A DNA stretch of 57,584 bases from Oscillibacter valericigenes (GCF_021531315.1 NZ_JAFBIQ010000014.1:1-57584); one strand, 5' to 3'; numbered from the stretch's first letter, positions 35,307 through 44,073 are shown. Numbers and translations are program-made. The notes: generated by a model from the sequence alone, not told the origin.

Positions 35307-36305
35307 CTAATAGTTAGTCTTTCCTCCGGGACAGAGGTACACATCACGATTTTCGTCGCGGCAAAAATAGTCCCGCGTAAACTGGACGGACACCCGCGCG
35401 GCGGTCTTTTGCGGCCGTACAAAGAAGTTGATTCCCATGTCGCCCAGCACCCGGTGCGCCAGCGGAAAATCATAGGCGGCGTCCGCCGTGGCAGCCTGAA
35501 TTGGTACAACATTTTCGTGAATTTGCTCGATCAGGCCCAAAAACGGCACGGAATCGTTCACATCTCCGGCAGTCACGGTCTGGCCTACGATGATGCCGTA
35601 GTCGCTGTCCACCGCCTGATGGGCGAGGTAATGAGGCCCCTCCGGTTTCCCCGGGCGCTTCAGATGACCCGACTCCGGGTCTGTGCGGCTGACGCGCTTG
35701 TGGGTGCGGCGGTTGTCCCGTTTGATCTGCTTTGTCCGCTTTTTGCGGCGCTTTCCGGTTCGCCGCTCAAGTTCCTCCAACCCTTCCTCCTCGTAATCGT
35801 CCAGCCGCTCCCAGTAAACGCCGGGCGCTTCGGTGATTTCAACAAGTTCCTCTGATGCGCGCGAGGCGTTGGCTCTGACGTGGGTCGAATCCGTACCGAT
35901 CACTCGTCCGCTGACAAGACCTTTTTCAATACACTGGCGAACAACCTCTTCGAACAACCGCCGGAACACCTTTCGGAAGGACGGCTTCCGGCGGCGCAGC
36001 TGCGAGACGGTGCTGTGATCCGGCACCCGATTGAAGAGGTCGAGACCTAGATACCAGCGCAGGGCGATGTCGGTCTGGACGCGCTGTTTGATCTGCCGCT
36101 CTGACGGAATGCCGTACAGGAAACCCACCAGCAGATACTTCACAATAACCACCGGGTCAATGGCCGGGCGGCCGTATTTTTTGCTGTAAAGCGGGGATGT
36201 TTCCTCGTACACGAACGACAGATCCAGCGCTGCCTCCAACTTTCGGAGGAAGTGTCCTTGTGGCATCAGATCTTCAATCGTTACCATGTGCATCGCTAAC
36301 TGCAT
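35307..36305 (-). pseudogene. N-terminal part of the IS1182-family transposase
   Basis: This 332-codon piece begins MQLAMHMVTIEDLMPQGHF and has a DUF772-like N-terminal domain (YGRPAIDPVVIVKYLLVGFLYG). The DDE region includes IGTDSTHVRANA and AATADAAYDFP. It ends prematurely at a TAG supplied by the IS110 end after CPGGKTNY. The ATG follows GAGGTGATGGG. A deleted copy of the same gene lies at about 53,040-53,323. Confidence 0.88.
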
Positions 36306-36376
36306 CCCATCACCTCAGTCTTTTTCCTCATTATAGCATACCGCGAGGGCTGGTGGGAGACTTTGTCAACAGCGCC

Positions 36377-36518
36377 CAATACGGCCCGTTTACGGGCGGC
36401 AGGTAACAATCCTACGCAGCTGGCAGACCGTACTCACGCGTTTGACGCGTGCGCGAGGAACATAGGGCTTTGCCCGCATAAGCAAAACCACCCGCTTGGC
36501 GGGTGGTTTTGCTTATGC
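36377..36518. repeat. Multi-hairpin repeat, copy 1
   Basis: About 140 bp made almost entirely of short palindromes. In order: GGCCCGTTTACGGGC; a CCTACGCAG/CTGG segment; CACGCGTTTGACGCGTG; GGGCTTTGCCC; and a long hairpin GCATAAGCAAAACCACCCG...CGGGTGGTTTTGCTTATGC (36,476-36,518). It starts at the IS1182 right end and stops four bases before the stop codon of the DHHW gene, where the long hairpin could serve as terminator. An inverted copy lies at 52,622-52,756. Confidence 0.85.
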
Positions 36519-36522
36519 GCTT

Positions 36523-37626
36523 CTATTTCAGCGTATCGCTGTTGTTGAGCACCGCCGCACTGTAAAGGAACAGCACATCCTGCCCGTGAAAGTCCAGCAG
36601 CTTTCCCATCTGGACGGCGGGGAGGTAGCGGATGTCCGCCAGCGTGATCTTCGCGTAGCCCTCCGCGAGCAGAGGCGCGAGGGAGCTTGCGAACGAGTCG
36701 CGGAAGACGATCAGCTCGCGCTCGCTCTCAGCGTTCGGGTTCTCGATCGTCAAAAGAGAGATGGGACCGGAGAGGAACACCTCGTAGAGGTCGTTCCCCT
36801 TAGCCTTCTGCATGTCGTAGACCGCGCCGGTCTTGTCCGTTTCGTAGTTGTAGACCGTACAGCTCTCGAGCGTTTCACTCGTGAGATAGCGCAGCTCATC
36901 GGGCTGCATGGGGAGCGCCGCGTAGCCGTAATAGACGCCGTAGTAGGGACGCTCGAGCATCTGCTCGGTGTACTCGTCCGTGAGCGTCACGCCCATCTGC
37001 CGCGCGAGATACGATGCCACGGCGGGCAGCTTCTCCTGCCGCCAGTGAGAGTCTGTGTGGTAGTAATCCTCGAGCGAAAGCTCGCCAAAGAGGTCGATAT
37101 ACTGCGCGAAATCCGTTTGCTCACGCAGCGAGGTGACAAGGGCCTTGTAATCAATGGCGGGATAGCCGTTCGCCTCGGCGAGGAAATAATTCTTGTCTGG
37201 AATGACGGAGAGGTAGACCTTCGAGCCGCTCTCCTTCAGATAGCTCTCGTAGAGGAAACGGAAGCGCTCGGCAGCATGGGCGACGGAGTTCTCATTGAGC
37301 GGATATTCGAGCTTCGCGGCATAGCCGTCCGCAAGGTAGACGCCGTTGTTGTCCTTCTGCCGGTAGACATAGAGGCTGTTGAGCGCCTTGAGCGTGCGCC
37401 ATTCGTCGCGCAGGGGAAACTGGTCGAGGGCGTAATCCTCAAAATCCGACATGAATTTTCCGCTGAGCACGCTGCTTACGCTGATAGTCGGGCGCTGCTT
37501 GAGCTTACGCCGCTCGCTGAAGGAGAGCGCGTCGGCGGGCTTGAGCGCCGCCCACGCGCCGAAGCCGAAAAGAAAGGCGGCAAGAAGCGCGACGGTCACG
37601 ATGTTTTTGAGCTTTTTATTCATCAT
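36523..37626 (-). CDS. DHHW family protein (SGNH/AlgX-like)
   Basis: The 367-residue exported or membrane-anchored protein has one N-terminal hydrophobic segment (residues 8-27). It then shows the DHHW-family pattern: KFMSDFEDYALDQFPLRDEWR, YYHTDSHWRQEKLPAVA (the DHHW-like catalytic Asp-x-His) and ELIVFRDSFASSLAPLL. These relate to AlgJ/AlgX SGNH hydrolases that work with MBOAT proteins to O-acetylate polymers. The MBOAT partner lies 9 bp upstream on the same strand. Two adjacent ATGs are possible after AGGAGGTGCG. The stop lies next to the multi-hairpin repeat. Confidence 0.9.
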   Translation of the reverse strand: MMNKKLKNIVTVALLAAFLFGFGAWAALKPADALSFSERRKLKQRPTISVSSVLSGKFMSDFEDYALDQFPLRDEWRTLKALNSLYVYRQKDNNGVYLADGYAAKLEYPLNENSVAHAAERFRFLYESYLKESGSKVYLSVIPDKNYFLAEANGYPAIDYKALVTSLREQTDFAQYIDLFGELSLEDYYHTDSHWRQEKLPAVASYLARQMGVTLTDEYTEQMLERPYYGVYYGYAALPMQPDELRYLTSETLESCTVYNYETDKTGAVYDMQKAKGNDLYEVFLSGPISLLTIENPNAESERELIVFRDSFASSLAPLLAEGYAKITLADIRYLPAVQMGKLLDFHGQDVLFLYSAAVLNNSDTLK

Positions 37627-37635
37627 CGCACCTCC

Positions 37636-39039
37636 TCAGAAACGGAAATACAGGAACGGATTGAACGAGCCATCCACGAGGTAGCCGGTGGAGACGGCTA
37701 AAATGACGACGAGCGCGAGCGGCTCGAGCAGAGCGACGGCCACGCTGCCCGCCCTTGTCGCACAGAGCTTTTCCACAGCGCGCTTCGGCAGCGGCGTTGC
37801 GCCGACAATGCCGACGAGAAGGACCGCCGCAAAGCTCCTGAGATAGTAAAGGCTCGCGGGATCGACCGCACTTACCCCCGCTGCACCGAACAGTCCGCCG
37901 ATGGTCGATACCGCTCCGCGCACGCTGGCGGCGTCAAAGAGCACAAAGCTCACGATCACCAGCAGCAGGACATAGAGGTGCTTCAAAATATGCGTTTTTG
38001 CAAGCGCCCTGCCATACCACAGCTTTTCCGCCGTCAAAAATACGGCGAAAAACAGACCCCACAGCACAAAGTTCCACGCCGCACCGTGCCACAAGCCGGT
38101 CAGCAGCCAGACAACTAAAATGTTGCGCAGCCACTTCGCCTTGCTCACGCGGTTGCCGCCGAGCGGGATATACACATAGTCACGGAACCACGAGCCGAGG
38201 CTCATGTGCCAGCGCCGCCAAAACTCCGTGATGCTTGCGGAGATATAGGGGTAGTCGAAGTTCTCAAGATAGCGGAAGCCGAAGATGCGGCCGAGGCTGA
38301 TAGCCATGTCGCTGTAACCGGAGAAATCGAAGTAAATGTTCAGCACGCAGGCGACGGCGTAGAGCCAGTAAAAGAGCACGGAGCGGTCGCTGCTTGCCTT
38401 GAAGGCCGTGATGAGCTCAAAGAAGACATTTGCGAGCAGCACCTTCTTGCCCAGTCCCAGTACAAAGCGGCGCGCGCCGGCAGCAATGTCCGAGAGCGTG
38501 TGCGTGCGCTGCTCAAGCTGCGCGGCGATGTCTGCGTAGCGCACGATGGGCCCCGCGATAAGCTGCGGGAACATGGCGACATAGGCGGCAAGGTCGATGA
38601 AATTCCGCTGTGCCTCCACCTCGCCGCGGTAGACGTCCACCACATAGCTGAGGATCTGAAAGGTGTAAAAGCTGATGCCGATGGGCAGCGCCACATGGAG
38701 CAGCGGGAGTCTCAGCCCCGTGAGCGCGTTGAAGCCGGAGAGGAAGAAGTCCGCATACTTGCAGTAACCCAGAAGACCGAGGCTGAAGATGACCGAGAGC
38801 GTGAGAAAAAGCCTTGCGCGCCTGCGGTCGGCTTGATATTTCTCCACCAGCCGCCCGAAGGCATAGCCCTGCACGATAGAGACGAGCATGAAAACAATGA
38901 ATTTCGGCTCGCCCCACGCATAGAAGAACAGGCTTGCGAGCAGCAGCACGGCGTTTTTCCAACGCATCGGCACAAGAAAATACACCGCGAACACACACGG
39001 CAAAAAATAGTAGAGAAATGGGACACTGGAAAAGAGCAT
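37636..39039 (-). CDS. MBOAT family O-acyltransferase (AlgI/DltB-like)
   Basis: The 467-residue polytopic membrane protein carries the family signatures PIGISFYTFQILSYVVDVYRG, VLNIYFDFSGYSDMAISLGR, YPYISASITEFWRRWHMSLG, and the catalytic His in LTGLWHGAAWNFVLWG. With the DHHW protein it should move acyl groups, usually acetyl, across the membrane onto a surface polysaccharide. The polymer itself cannot be told from here, but tagO-wecB are in the same genome region. ATG with GAGGAGTTGTCCCT upstream. Confidence 0.95.
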   Translation of the reverse strand: MLFSSVPFLYYFLPCVFAVYFLVPMRWKNAVLLLASLFFYAWGEPKFIVFMLVSIVQGYAFGRLVEKYQADRRRARLFLTLSVIFSLGLLGYCKYADFFLSGFNALTGLRLPLLHVALPIGISFYTFQILSYVVDVYRGEVEAQRNFIDLAAYVAMFPQLIAGPIVRYADIAAQLEQRTHTLSDIAAGARRFVLGLGKKVLLANVFFELITAFKASSDRSVLFYWLYAVACVLNIYFDFSGYSDMAISLGRIFGFRYLENFDYPYISASITEFWRRWHMSLGSWFRDYVYIPLGGNRVSKAKWLRNILVVWLLTGLWHGAAWNFVLWGLFFAVFLTAEKLWYGRALAKTHILKHLYVLLLVIVSFVLFDAASVRGAVSTIGGLFGAAGVSAVDPASLYYLRSFAAVLLVGIVGATPLPKRAVEKLCATRAGSVAVALLEPLALVVILAVSTGYLVDGSFNPFLYFRF

Positions 39040-39112
39040 AGGGACAACTCCTCATCAGAAATGGACAGCGCCCGCACCAAAGCGGTTCGGGCGCTGCTGT
39101 GTTATTGTGCGC

Positions 39113-39775
39113 TTAGGCGACAGGCGCTTCAAGAGCGGCGTCTTCTCCGCCGGCGGCCTCGCCCTCGAAGGGCTCGGCCTCAAGAAGCTCGTCTTCAAAG
39201 AACTCGCCGTCGCCGATCATCTCGTCATAGGCGATGGCAGTGTCGGAATAAGCCGCCTGGAGCTTATCGCGGAAGGTGTTCACCAGCTCCTCGTCGCCAT
39301 AGACGGAAACGACGTAATTGCCGAGTGTGGCGATGACCAGCTTGTCGGGAAAGCCGCACATCCACTGCTTGTTCTGAAGAGCGTCGCGCAGGTCTGCGGT
39401 AAGCGTGGAAACATCGTCGGCGCTCTTGGCGCGCAGCGCACCGCAGGTGAAGGTGTTGGCGTTCATCATGTGCATGAGGGAGGCTGCATCGTCGATAAGC
39501 GCGGCGTCGTCGGCCGGCACGGAGAGCAGATATTCGAGGCTGTCAATGTCAGAGACATTGAACGCGCCGGGGGCGTCGTCCACGCTGTTTTCGATGTCGC
39601 CGCCCGCGGCGGGGAACTTCTCATCGTCGGTGTAGCTCTCCCAGACCTTGTTCAGAATGGTCAGAGAGTCGGCGGGCGTGTCGGTATCGCTGCCCTTGTT
39701 GTCATCCTTCTTGCCGCAGGCCATCAGTGAAACGGACATGACGAGGGCGAGAATGAGGGAAAGTGTTCTTTTCAT
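39113..39775 (-). CDS. Lipoprotein of unknown function
   Basis: The 220-residue protein has a lipoprotein signal peptide with lipobox LMAC (Cys19) and a Lys/Asp-rich linker. Its ~150-residue globular domain (LNKVWESYTDDEKFPAAGGD...) and Glu-rich C-terminal tail (FEDELLEAEPFEGEAAGGED) follow. The domain resembles lipoproteins found in many Oscillospiraceae, but I cannot name a function. It lies 73 bp upstream of the MBOAT gene on the same strand and may be part of that unit, though an inverted repeat at 39,067-39,097 separates them. ATG with CAAGGAGAACTAACACA. Confidence 0.82.
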   Translation of the reverse strand: MKRTLSLILALVMSVSLMACGKKDDNKGSDTDTPADSLTILNKVWESYTDDEKFPAAGGDIENSVDDAPGAFNVSDIDSLEYLLSVPADDAALIDDAASLMHMMNANTFTCGALRAKSADDVSTLTADLRDALQNKQWMCGFPDKLVIATLGNYVVSVYGDEELVNTFRDKLQAAYSDTAIAYDEMIGDGEFFEDELLEAEPFEGEAAGGEDAALEAPVA

Positions 39776-39935
39776 TGTGTTAGTTCTCCTTGAAACATGT
39801 ATTTTGCCGGTCACCGAAGTGACACCGAGAAGTATAGACGCAGGAAATCCAAAAAGGTTCCCACATTTTACAGGAAATTTTTTCTTTTGTCAAAGGGCGG
39901 CCGTTTTCTGATGTTTTTCAGGCGCTTTCGGGCGC

Positions 39936-39964
39936 TTGCAATAAAAAGCAAAGCTTGCTATAAT
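39936..39964 (+). promoter_or_regulatory. Promoter of the xdhC-yqeC-yqeB operon
   Basis: TTGCAA (39,936-39,941), a 17-bp spacer and consensus TATAAT (39,959-39,964) preceded by TGC, 36 bp upstream of the start codon. Confidence 0.75.
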
Positions 39965-40000
39965 AGCAGATAACCATTCTTCTTTGGAAAGGATACCGCA

Positions 40001-40984
40001 ATGAAGAAAATTTTAAACATGATGCTGGCTGCCATGGAGCGCGGCGAGGGTGTGATGCTTTGCAGCGTCCTCACCGCTGACGGTTCCGCCCCACGCGGTG
40101 CGGGCGCGCACATGGCGGTCCTTTTAGATGGTACGGCGCTCGGCACGGTCGGCGGCGGCGCGGTGGAGCGGCAGTCCATCGCCCTCGCGCAGGAGCTTTT
40201 ACAGGAGAAAAAGGACGCCCTGCGCACCTTCGCTCTCCATCCCGAGGCGGCGAACGCCACGGGCATGATCTGCGGCGGCGATGTGACGGTTTGCTTCCAG
40301 TATTTTTCCCCGTCCGATGCTGCGCGCATCGACACGCTGCGCGCGTGGCGCGACGCGCTGGGCGGCGGACGGAATGTGTGGCTGCGTCTCGACCTCGACG
40401 GGGAAAAGGTGCGGGAGCTGCATATCCTCACGGCGGACGATCTGCGCCACGGCGCAGACAGCTTTTTCACTGCGAAGCCCTACTGGGACGGCAGGACCTA
40501 TGTTGAGCCCATCGTGCGCGCGGGGCGCGTTTACCTCTTCGGCGCGGGCCATGTGGGCCGCGCCCTTGTGCCGGTTTTGCGCTATGTCGGCTTTGAGGTC
40601 ACGGTATTCGATGAGCGCGCGCAGCTTGCAACACCCGAGAGCTTTCCCGACGCGCGCGAGATCGTCGTCGGCGATTTCCGCCATATTTTTGAGAAGGTAT
40701 CGTTGACTGCCGACGACTACGCTGTGGTTATGACGCCGGGGCATCAGGCGGACTATGAAATTTTGGAGCAGGTGCTCAAAACGGACGCGACCTACATTGG
40801 CTGTATCGGCAGCAAAAAGAAGGTGGCGCTCACGCGCGAGAAGTTAGCCGCGGCAGGCTTTTCCCAGCGGGACATCGACCGCATCCACGCGCCCATTGGC
40901 CTTGCGATCCTTGCGGAAACGCCCGAGGAGATCGCTGTCAGCATCGCAGCCGAGATGATCCGCCACCGCGCAGAGCATCTGTGA
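40001..40984 (+). CDS. XdhC/CoxI family molybdenum hydroxylase maturation protein
   Basis: The 327-residue protein has the XdhC layout: an N-terminal domain with LCSVLTADGSAPRGAGAHM and GTVGGGAVERQ, and a C-terminal Rossmann domain with VYLFGAGHVGRALVPVL. The IGCIGSKKKVALTREKL block completes the signature. In Rhodobacter, XdhC binds and sulfurates molybdenum cofactor before insertion into xanthine dehydrogenase. Next to yqeB and yqeC, the likely client is a selenium-dependent hydroxylase (purine or nicotinate type). No hydroxylase gene is in the window. ATG with GGAAAGGATACCGCA. Confidence 0.93.
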   Translation: MKKILNMMLAAMERGEGVMLCSVLTADGSAPRGAGAHMAVLLDGTALGTVGGGAVERQSIALAQELLQEKKDALRTFALHPEAANATGMICGGDVTVCFQYFSPSDAARIDTLRAWRDALGGGRNVWLRLDLDGEKVRELHILTADDLRHGADSFFTAKPYWDGRTYVEPIVRAGRVYLFGAGHVGRALVPVLRYVGFEVTVFDERAQLATPESFPDAREIVVGDFRHIFEKVSLTADDYAVVMTPGHQADYEILEQVLKTDATYIGCIGSKKKVALTREKLAAAGFSQRDIDRIHAPIGLAILAETPEEIAVSIAAEMIRHRAEHL

Positions 40985-41003
40985 GCTGTAAAGGGTTTTT
41001 GCT

Positions 41004-41675
41004 ATGCAGATCACACCGCTATTGAATATCGGGCGCGGTGTCACCGCGCTCATCGGCGGCGGAGGGAAAACGACGCTGCTTGATACACTTACTGAAGAGC
41101 TGCGGAGAAGGGGCAGTGTTATTCTCTGCACTTCGACCAAAATCATGCGCCCGACACAGTACGAGGTGCTGGAAAATGCGGATGAGGTGTTGATCTCCGC
41201 TGCATTAGACACGCACGGCGCAGTCTGCGTGGGAGAGGGCGCGGAGAACGGCAAGCTCGCCGCGCCGAGGCTCTCCTTCGAGGCTCTCGCGCGGCTTGCC
41301 GACTATGTGCTCGTCGAGGCGGACGGCGCAAAGCGCCTGCCGCTCAAGGCCCATGCGCCGCACGAGCCTGTCATCCCGCCGAATGTGCAGCGTGTGGTGC
41401 TGGTGCTCGGCGCGGACGGTTTTGGAAAACCGATCCGTAAGATCTGCCACCGTCCGGAGCGCTATGCCGCGCTCTGCGGCGCGGACGAGGACACGCCTGT
41501 CACGCCGGAGCTTGCGGCCAAGGTCCTTCTCACCGAGAAGCTCGGCGACCGCGTTTACATCAATAAGGTCGAGTCGGCGGAGGATTATGAAAATGCCGCC
41601 GCGCTGGCCGCGCTGCTCTCCTGCCCTGTCGCGGCAGGGAGCCTGCACAAGGGGGTATATCTATGTTTACGCTGA
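41004..41675 (+). CDS. yqeC: Selenium cofactor biosynthesis protein YqeC
   Basis: The 223-residue protein has a P-loop (IGGGGKTTLLDTL, residues 17-29) and the family blocks VILCTSTKIMRP, DYVLVEADGAKRLPLKAHAPHEPVIP and ICHRPERYA. YqeC is a putative NTPase found almost only in genomes with selenium-dependent molybdenum hydroxylases. It is thought to take part in making or inserting the labile selenium cofactor; the biochemistry is not settled. It overlaps yqeB by 13 bp. Confidence 0.92.
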   Translation: MQITPLLNIGRGVTALIGGGGKTTLLDTLTEELRRRGSVILCTSTKIMRPTQYEVLENADEVLISAALDTHGAVCVGEGAENGKLAAPRLSFEALARLADYVLVEADGAKRLPLKAHAPHEPVIPPNVQRVVLVLGADGFGKPIRKICHRPERYAALCGADEDTPVTPELAAKVLLTEKLGDRVYINKVESAEDYENAAALAALLSCPVAAGSLHKGVYLCLR

Positions 41676-42460
41676 TCCGCGGGGCGGGCGACCTCGCCAG
41701 CGGCATCGCGCTGCGCTTGTGGCGCAGCGGTATTGAGGTCGTGATGACCGATCTTCCGCGTCCGACCGCCATCCGCCGCACAGTGTCCTTTTCCGAGGCC
41801 ATTGTCCACGGGGAAACAACGGTCGAGGATGTGACCGCGCGCCTTGCCGCGAACGCGGACGAGGCCCGCGCCCTGCTTGCGCAGGGCATCGTTCCTGTGC
41901 TGGCCGACCCCGACTGTGCCTGCCGCGCCGACCTGCATCCCGACGCGCTGGTGGACGCCATTCTTGCCAAGCGAAACCTCGGCACGAGGCGCACCGACGC
42001 GCCCATTGTCATCGGTGTCGGCCCCGGTTTCACGGCGGGGGTGGACTGCCACGCGGTCGTCGAGACCATGCGCGGTCACACGCTCGGCCGCGTGATCTAC
42101 ACCGGTAGCGCACTGCCGAATACCAACATTCCCGGCCTCATCGGCGGCTTTGCGGGCGAGCGCGTGCTCCGCGCGCCTGCGTACGGTGAGTTTCGCTCTG
42201 CCCGTCAGATCGGTGACCTTGTGAAGGCCGGCGACATCGCGGGCTATGTGGCGGGCGAGCCGATGGCCTGCACCATCGACGGGGTGCTGCGCGGCCTGAT
42301 CGCCGACGGTGTTTTGGTTCATAAGGGCATGAAGTCCGGCGATGTGGACCCGCGCGGCGATGTGGACAACTGCTATACCGCTTCCGACAAGGCACTCGCG
42401 GTCGGCGGCGGCGTGCTGGAGGCGCTGCTGCACCTGAGCGGCGCGCTGCGGAGGGACTGA
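41663..42460 (+). CDS. yqeB: Selenium-dependent molybdenum hydroxylase system protein YqeB
   Basis: The 265-residue protein belongs to the EF2563/YqeB family. It starts with a Rossmann-like IRGAGDLASGIALRL, has a central PIVIGVGPGFTAGVDCHAVVETMRGH, and ends with DPRGDVDNCYTASDKALAVGGGVLEAL. Co-occurrence with yqeC, selD and selenium-dependent hydroxylases is the main evidence for its role. ATG preceded by AAGGGGGTATATCT. The stop is directly before the ATG of the amidotransferase gene. Confidence 0.92.
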   Translation: MFTLIRGAGDLASGIALRLWRSGIEVVMTDLPRPTAIRRTVSFSEAIVHGETTVEDVTARLAANADEARALLAQGIVPVLADPDCACRADLHPDALVDAILAKRNLGTRRTDAPIVIGVGPGFTAGVDCHAVVETMRGHTLGRVIYTGSALPNTNIPGLIGGFAGERVLRAPAYGEFRSARQIGDLVKAGDIAGYVAGEPMACTIDGVLRGLIADGVLVHKGMKSGDVDPRGDVDNCYTASDKALAVGGGVLEALLHLSGALRRD

Positions 42461-42461
42461 C

Positions 42462-43106
42462 ATGAGAAATATCCTGCTCATCAACAACGAACCGACACCT
42501 GATAACCTCGGCCCCATCGCCCGCGCGGGAGAGCTTGGCCTTGCCGTTCCGCTCTATAACATCGACGCGCTCTCGGCAAAACTCGCGGAGTTCGGCGCGG
42601 TCACGGTGCGGCACTATACGCAGCTCCGGGAGCTTGACCTTGCGCCGGACTGCATTTTTCTCTCCGGCTGCTTTACCACATGGGACGATGACCACCTGCA
42701 CGAGGTCTTTGCCGACGAGCTCGCGCTCATTCGAGAGGCGAGCGTCCCGCTCTTCGGCATCTGCGCCGGATTACAGCTCATCGGCCTTGCCTTCGGCGCG
42801 CCGCTGGTCTATCCGGGCAAGGCGTATGAGGAGTTCGGCTTCCTCCCGCAGACCGTCCTCGAGCGCCACCCGCTGCTTGACGGATTGGGCGGCACGCTCT
42901 GCTGTTTTGAGCATCACCGCGGACAGCTCAGCGCGGTGCCGGAGGGCTTCCGTTTGCTGGCAGTGCGTGAGGCGTGCCGTGTGCAGCTACTTGCGCATGA
43001 GTCGCGCCCCATTTTCGGCACGCAGTTCCACCCCGAGCTGCAAGACGCCGCGCACCGCGACGGGCAGCGCATTTTGGAAAACTTTTTTGCCCACTATGTG
43101 AAATAA
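42462..43106 (+). CDS. Class I glutamine amidotransferase-like protein
   Basis: The 214-residue protein has a GATase1 fold with nucleophile Cys in LFGICAGLQLIG, catalytic His in QFHPELQD, and the oxyanion GCF region. It resembles free-standing GuaA glutaminase-type domains. Its place as last gene in the xdhC-yqeC-yqeB operon suggests a link with purine metabolism, since the expected selenium hydroxylase often acts on purines; this is an inference. Start ATG one base after the yqeB stop. Confidence 0.87.
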   Translation: MRNILLINNEPTPDNLGPIARAGELGLAVPLYNIDALSAKLAEFGAVTVRHYTQLRELDLAPDCIFLSGCFTTWDDDHLHEVFADELALIREASVPLFGICAGLQLIGLAFGAPLVYPGKAYEEFGFLPQTVLERHPLLDGLGGTLCCFEHHRGQLSAVPEGFRLLAVREACRVQLLAHESRPIFGTQFHPELQDAAHRDGQRILENFFAHYVK

Positions 43107-43112
43107 GCGCAA

Positions 43113-43137
43113 GGGCCGCCCGCAGGCGGCCCTTTTT
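43113..43137 (+). terminator. Intrinsic terminator of the selenium-hydroxylase maturation operon
   Basis: GGGCCGCC, loop CGCA, GGCGGCCC, then TTTTT, seven bases after the amidotransferase stop. Confidence 0.92.
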
Positions 43138-43209
43138 CTGCCCTTGGGCATAAGCGGGCGCGACGCGGCATAGACTGTCCCAAAACGAGGGACAGGGGAG
43201 GATGGGCCT

Positions 43210-44073
43210 ATGACAGCAAGGATGCGTCTGCGCCGCTGGGCACGCATACAGGGAAAGCGCCGTGCCGCCGCACACATGAGCAGACGATCGAAGCCGCAGA
43301 GCGGCCGCCGCGCCGAGCAGCCGTCCGCCGCATCACAGCGGCGCTTTATGCGCGTGATCGTCTGTGGAGCGCTGTTCGTTTTGCTCGTGCTGCTCAAGCT
43401 CGTCGTGCCGGGAAACCTCACCGCCTTCCGCGGCACGCTCGCCCAATGGCTCGTGCGCGACGCGGACTTTCGGGAGGCCTTCTCCGCCGTTGGCCATGCC
43501 GTTGCCGCACCGCAGCATTTCGCGGAGTCGCTCGGAAACGCTTACATCGCCGTGTTCGGTGACGGTGACGCGCGTGAAGTCGGCGGCAAGGCGGAGTTCT
43601 CCCAGCCCTCGGATACTGACCCGCAGCCGGACGCGCGCCCCCTGCCGGACTATGTGCTCGACGCGCAGCCCTCGCTGCCGTTCCCCTGTGTCTCTCCGCT
43701 CGACGGCGTGCTGACCTCCGGCTTTGGCTGGCGCGAGGACCCAAACAGCGGTGCGGAGAGCTTTCACACCGGACTGGATCTCGCCGCCGACGAGGGCACG
43801 CCCTTCGTCTGCTTTGCCGACGGTACGGTCGGCGTGGTGGGAGAGAGCACCGTGCTCGGCAAATACCTGACCGTCCGCCACGCAGAGGGCTACGAAACGC
43901 TCTATGCCCATTGCAGCAAAATTTCGGTCGGCACAGGACAAAGCGTCCTGCGCGGCGACACGCTCGGCGCGGTCGGCGCGACGGGCAACGCCACCGGCGC
44001 GCATCTGCACTTTGAGTTGCTGCAAGGCTCAAAGTACCTCGATCCCACCCCGTATGCCGCAAAAACCGTTTAG
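43210..44073 (+). CDS. M23 peptidase-domain membrane protein, SpoIVFA-like
   Basis: The 287-residue protein has a very basic cytoplasmic N terminus (residues 1-45), one membrane helix (VIVCGALFVLLVLLKLVV) and a C-terminal LytM/M23 domain. Its DGVLTSGFGWREDP, FHTGLDLAADEGTPF and GAHLHFELL give the His/Asp/His set, so the zinc site looks intact. It overlaps the site-2 protease gene by 20 bp. This is the SpoIVFA-SpoIVFB arrangement, where SpoIVFA holds and inhibits the pro-sigma-K protease. SpoIIQ-type function is an alternative. ATG with GGGGAGGATGGGCCT. Confidence 0.85.
   Translation: MTARMRLRRWARIQGKRRAAAHMSRRSKPQSGRRAEQPSAASQRRFMRVIVCGALFVLLVLLKLVVPGNLTAFRGTLAQWLVRDADFREAFSAVGHAVAAPQHFAESLGNAYIAVFGDGDAREVGGKAEFSQPSDTDPQPDARPLPDYVLDAQPSLPFPCVSPLDGVLTSGFGWREDPNSGAESFHTGLDLAADEGTPFVCFADGTVGVVGESTVLGKYLTVRHAEGYETLYAHCSKISVGTGQSVLRGDTLGAVGATGNATGAHLHFELLQGSKYLDPTPYAAKTV

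Larger units (their letters stand above)
33833..35309 (+). mobile_element. IS110-family insertion sequence nested in the IS1182 transposase
   Basis: Boundaries come from rebuilding the host gene. A TA dinucleotide is present at 33,831-33,832 and again at 35,308-35,309, and removing one copy with the 1,477 bp between restores the IS1182 transposase frame (GKTNYYKGLRLRR). A two-base core and lack of terminal inverted repeats are normal for IS110 elements. It holds a long 5' non-coding region (33,833-34,064), a damaged transposase gene and a short 3' end. Confidence 0.8.
33661..36376 (-). mobile_element. IS1182-family insertion sequence, interrupted by an IS110 element
   Basis: Perfect 20-bp terminal inverted repeats bound the element: GGCGCTGTTGACAAAGTCTC at 33,661-33,680 and its complement at 36,357-36,376. 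It carries one minus-strand transposase gene, now split by a 1,477-bp IS110-family insertion. AATAC occurs at both outer edges (33,656-33,660 and 36,378-36,382), close to a target duplication. Without the nested element it would be about 1.24 kb. Confidence 0.85.

Noticed and set aside
39067-39097. Hairpin AGCGCCCGCACC/GGTTCGGGCGCT between the lipoprotein and MBOAT genes as a terminator
   Set aside because: Neither strand has a convincing T-run after it; it is mentioned under the lipoprotein but not called as a terminator.
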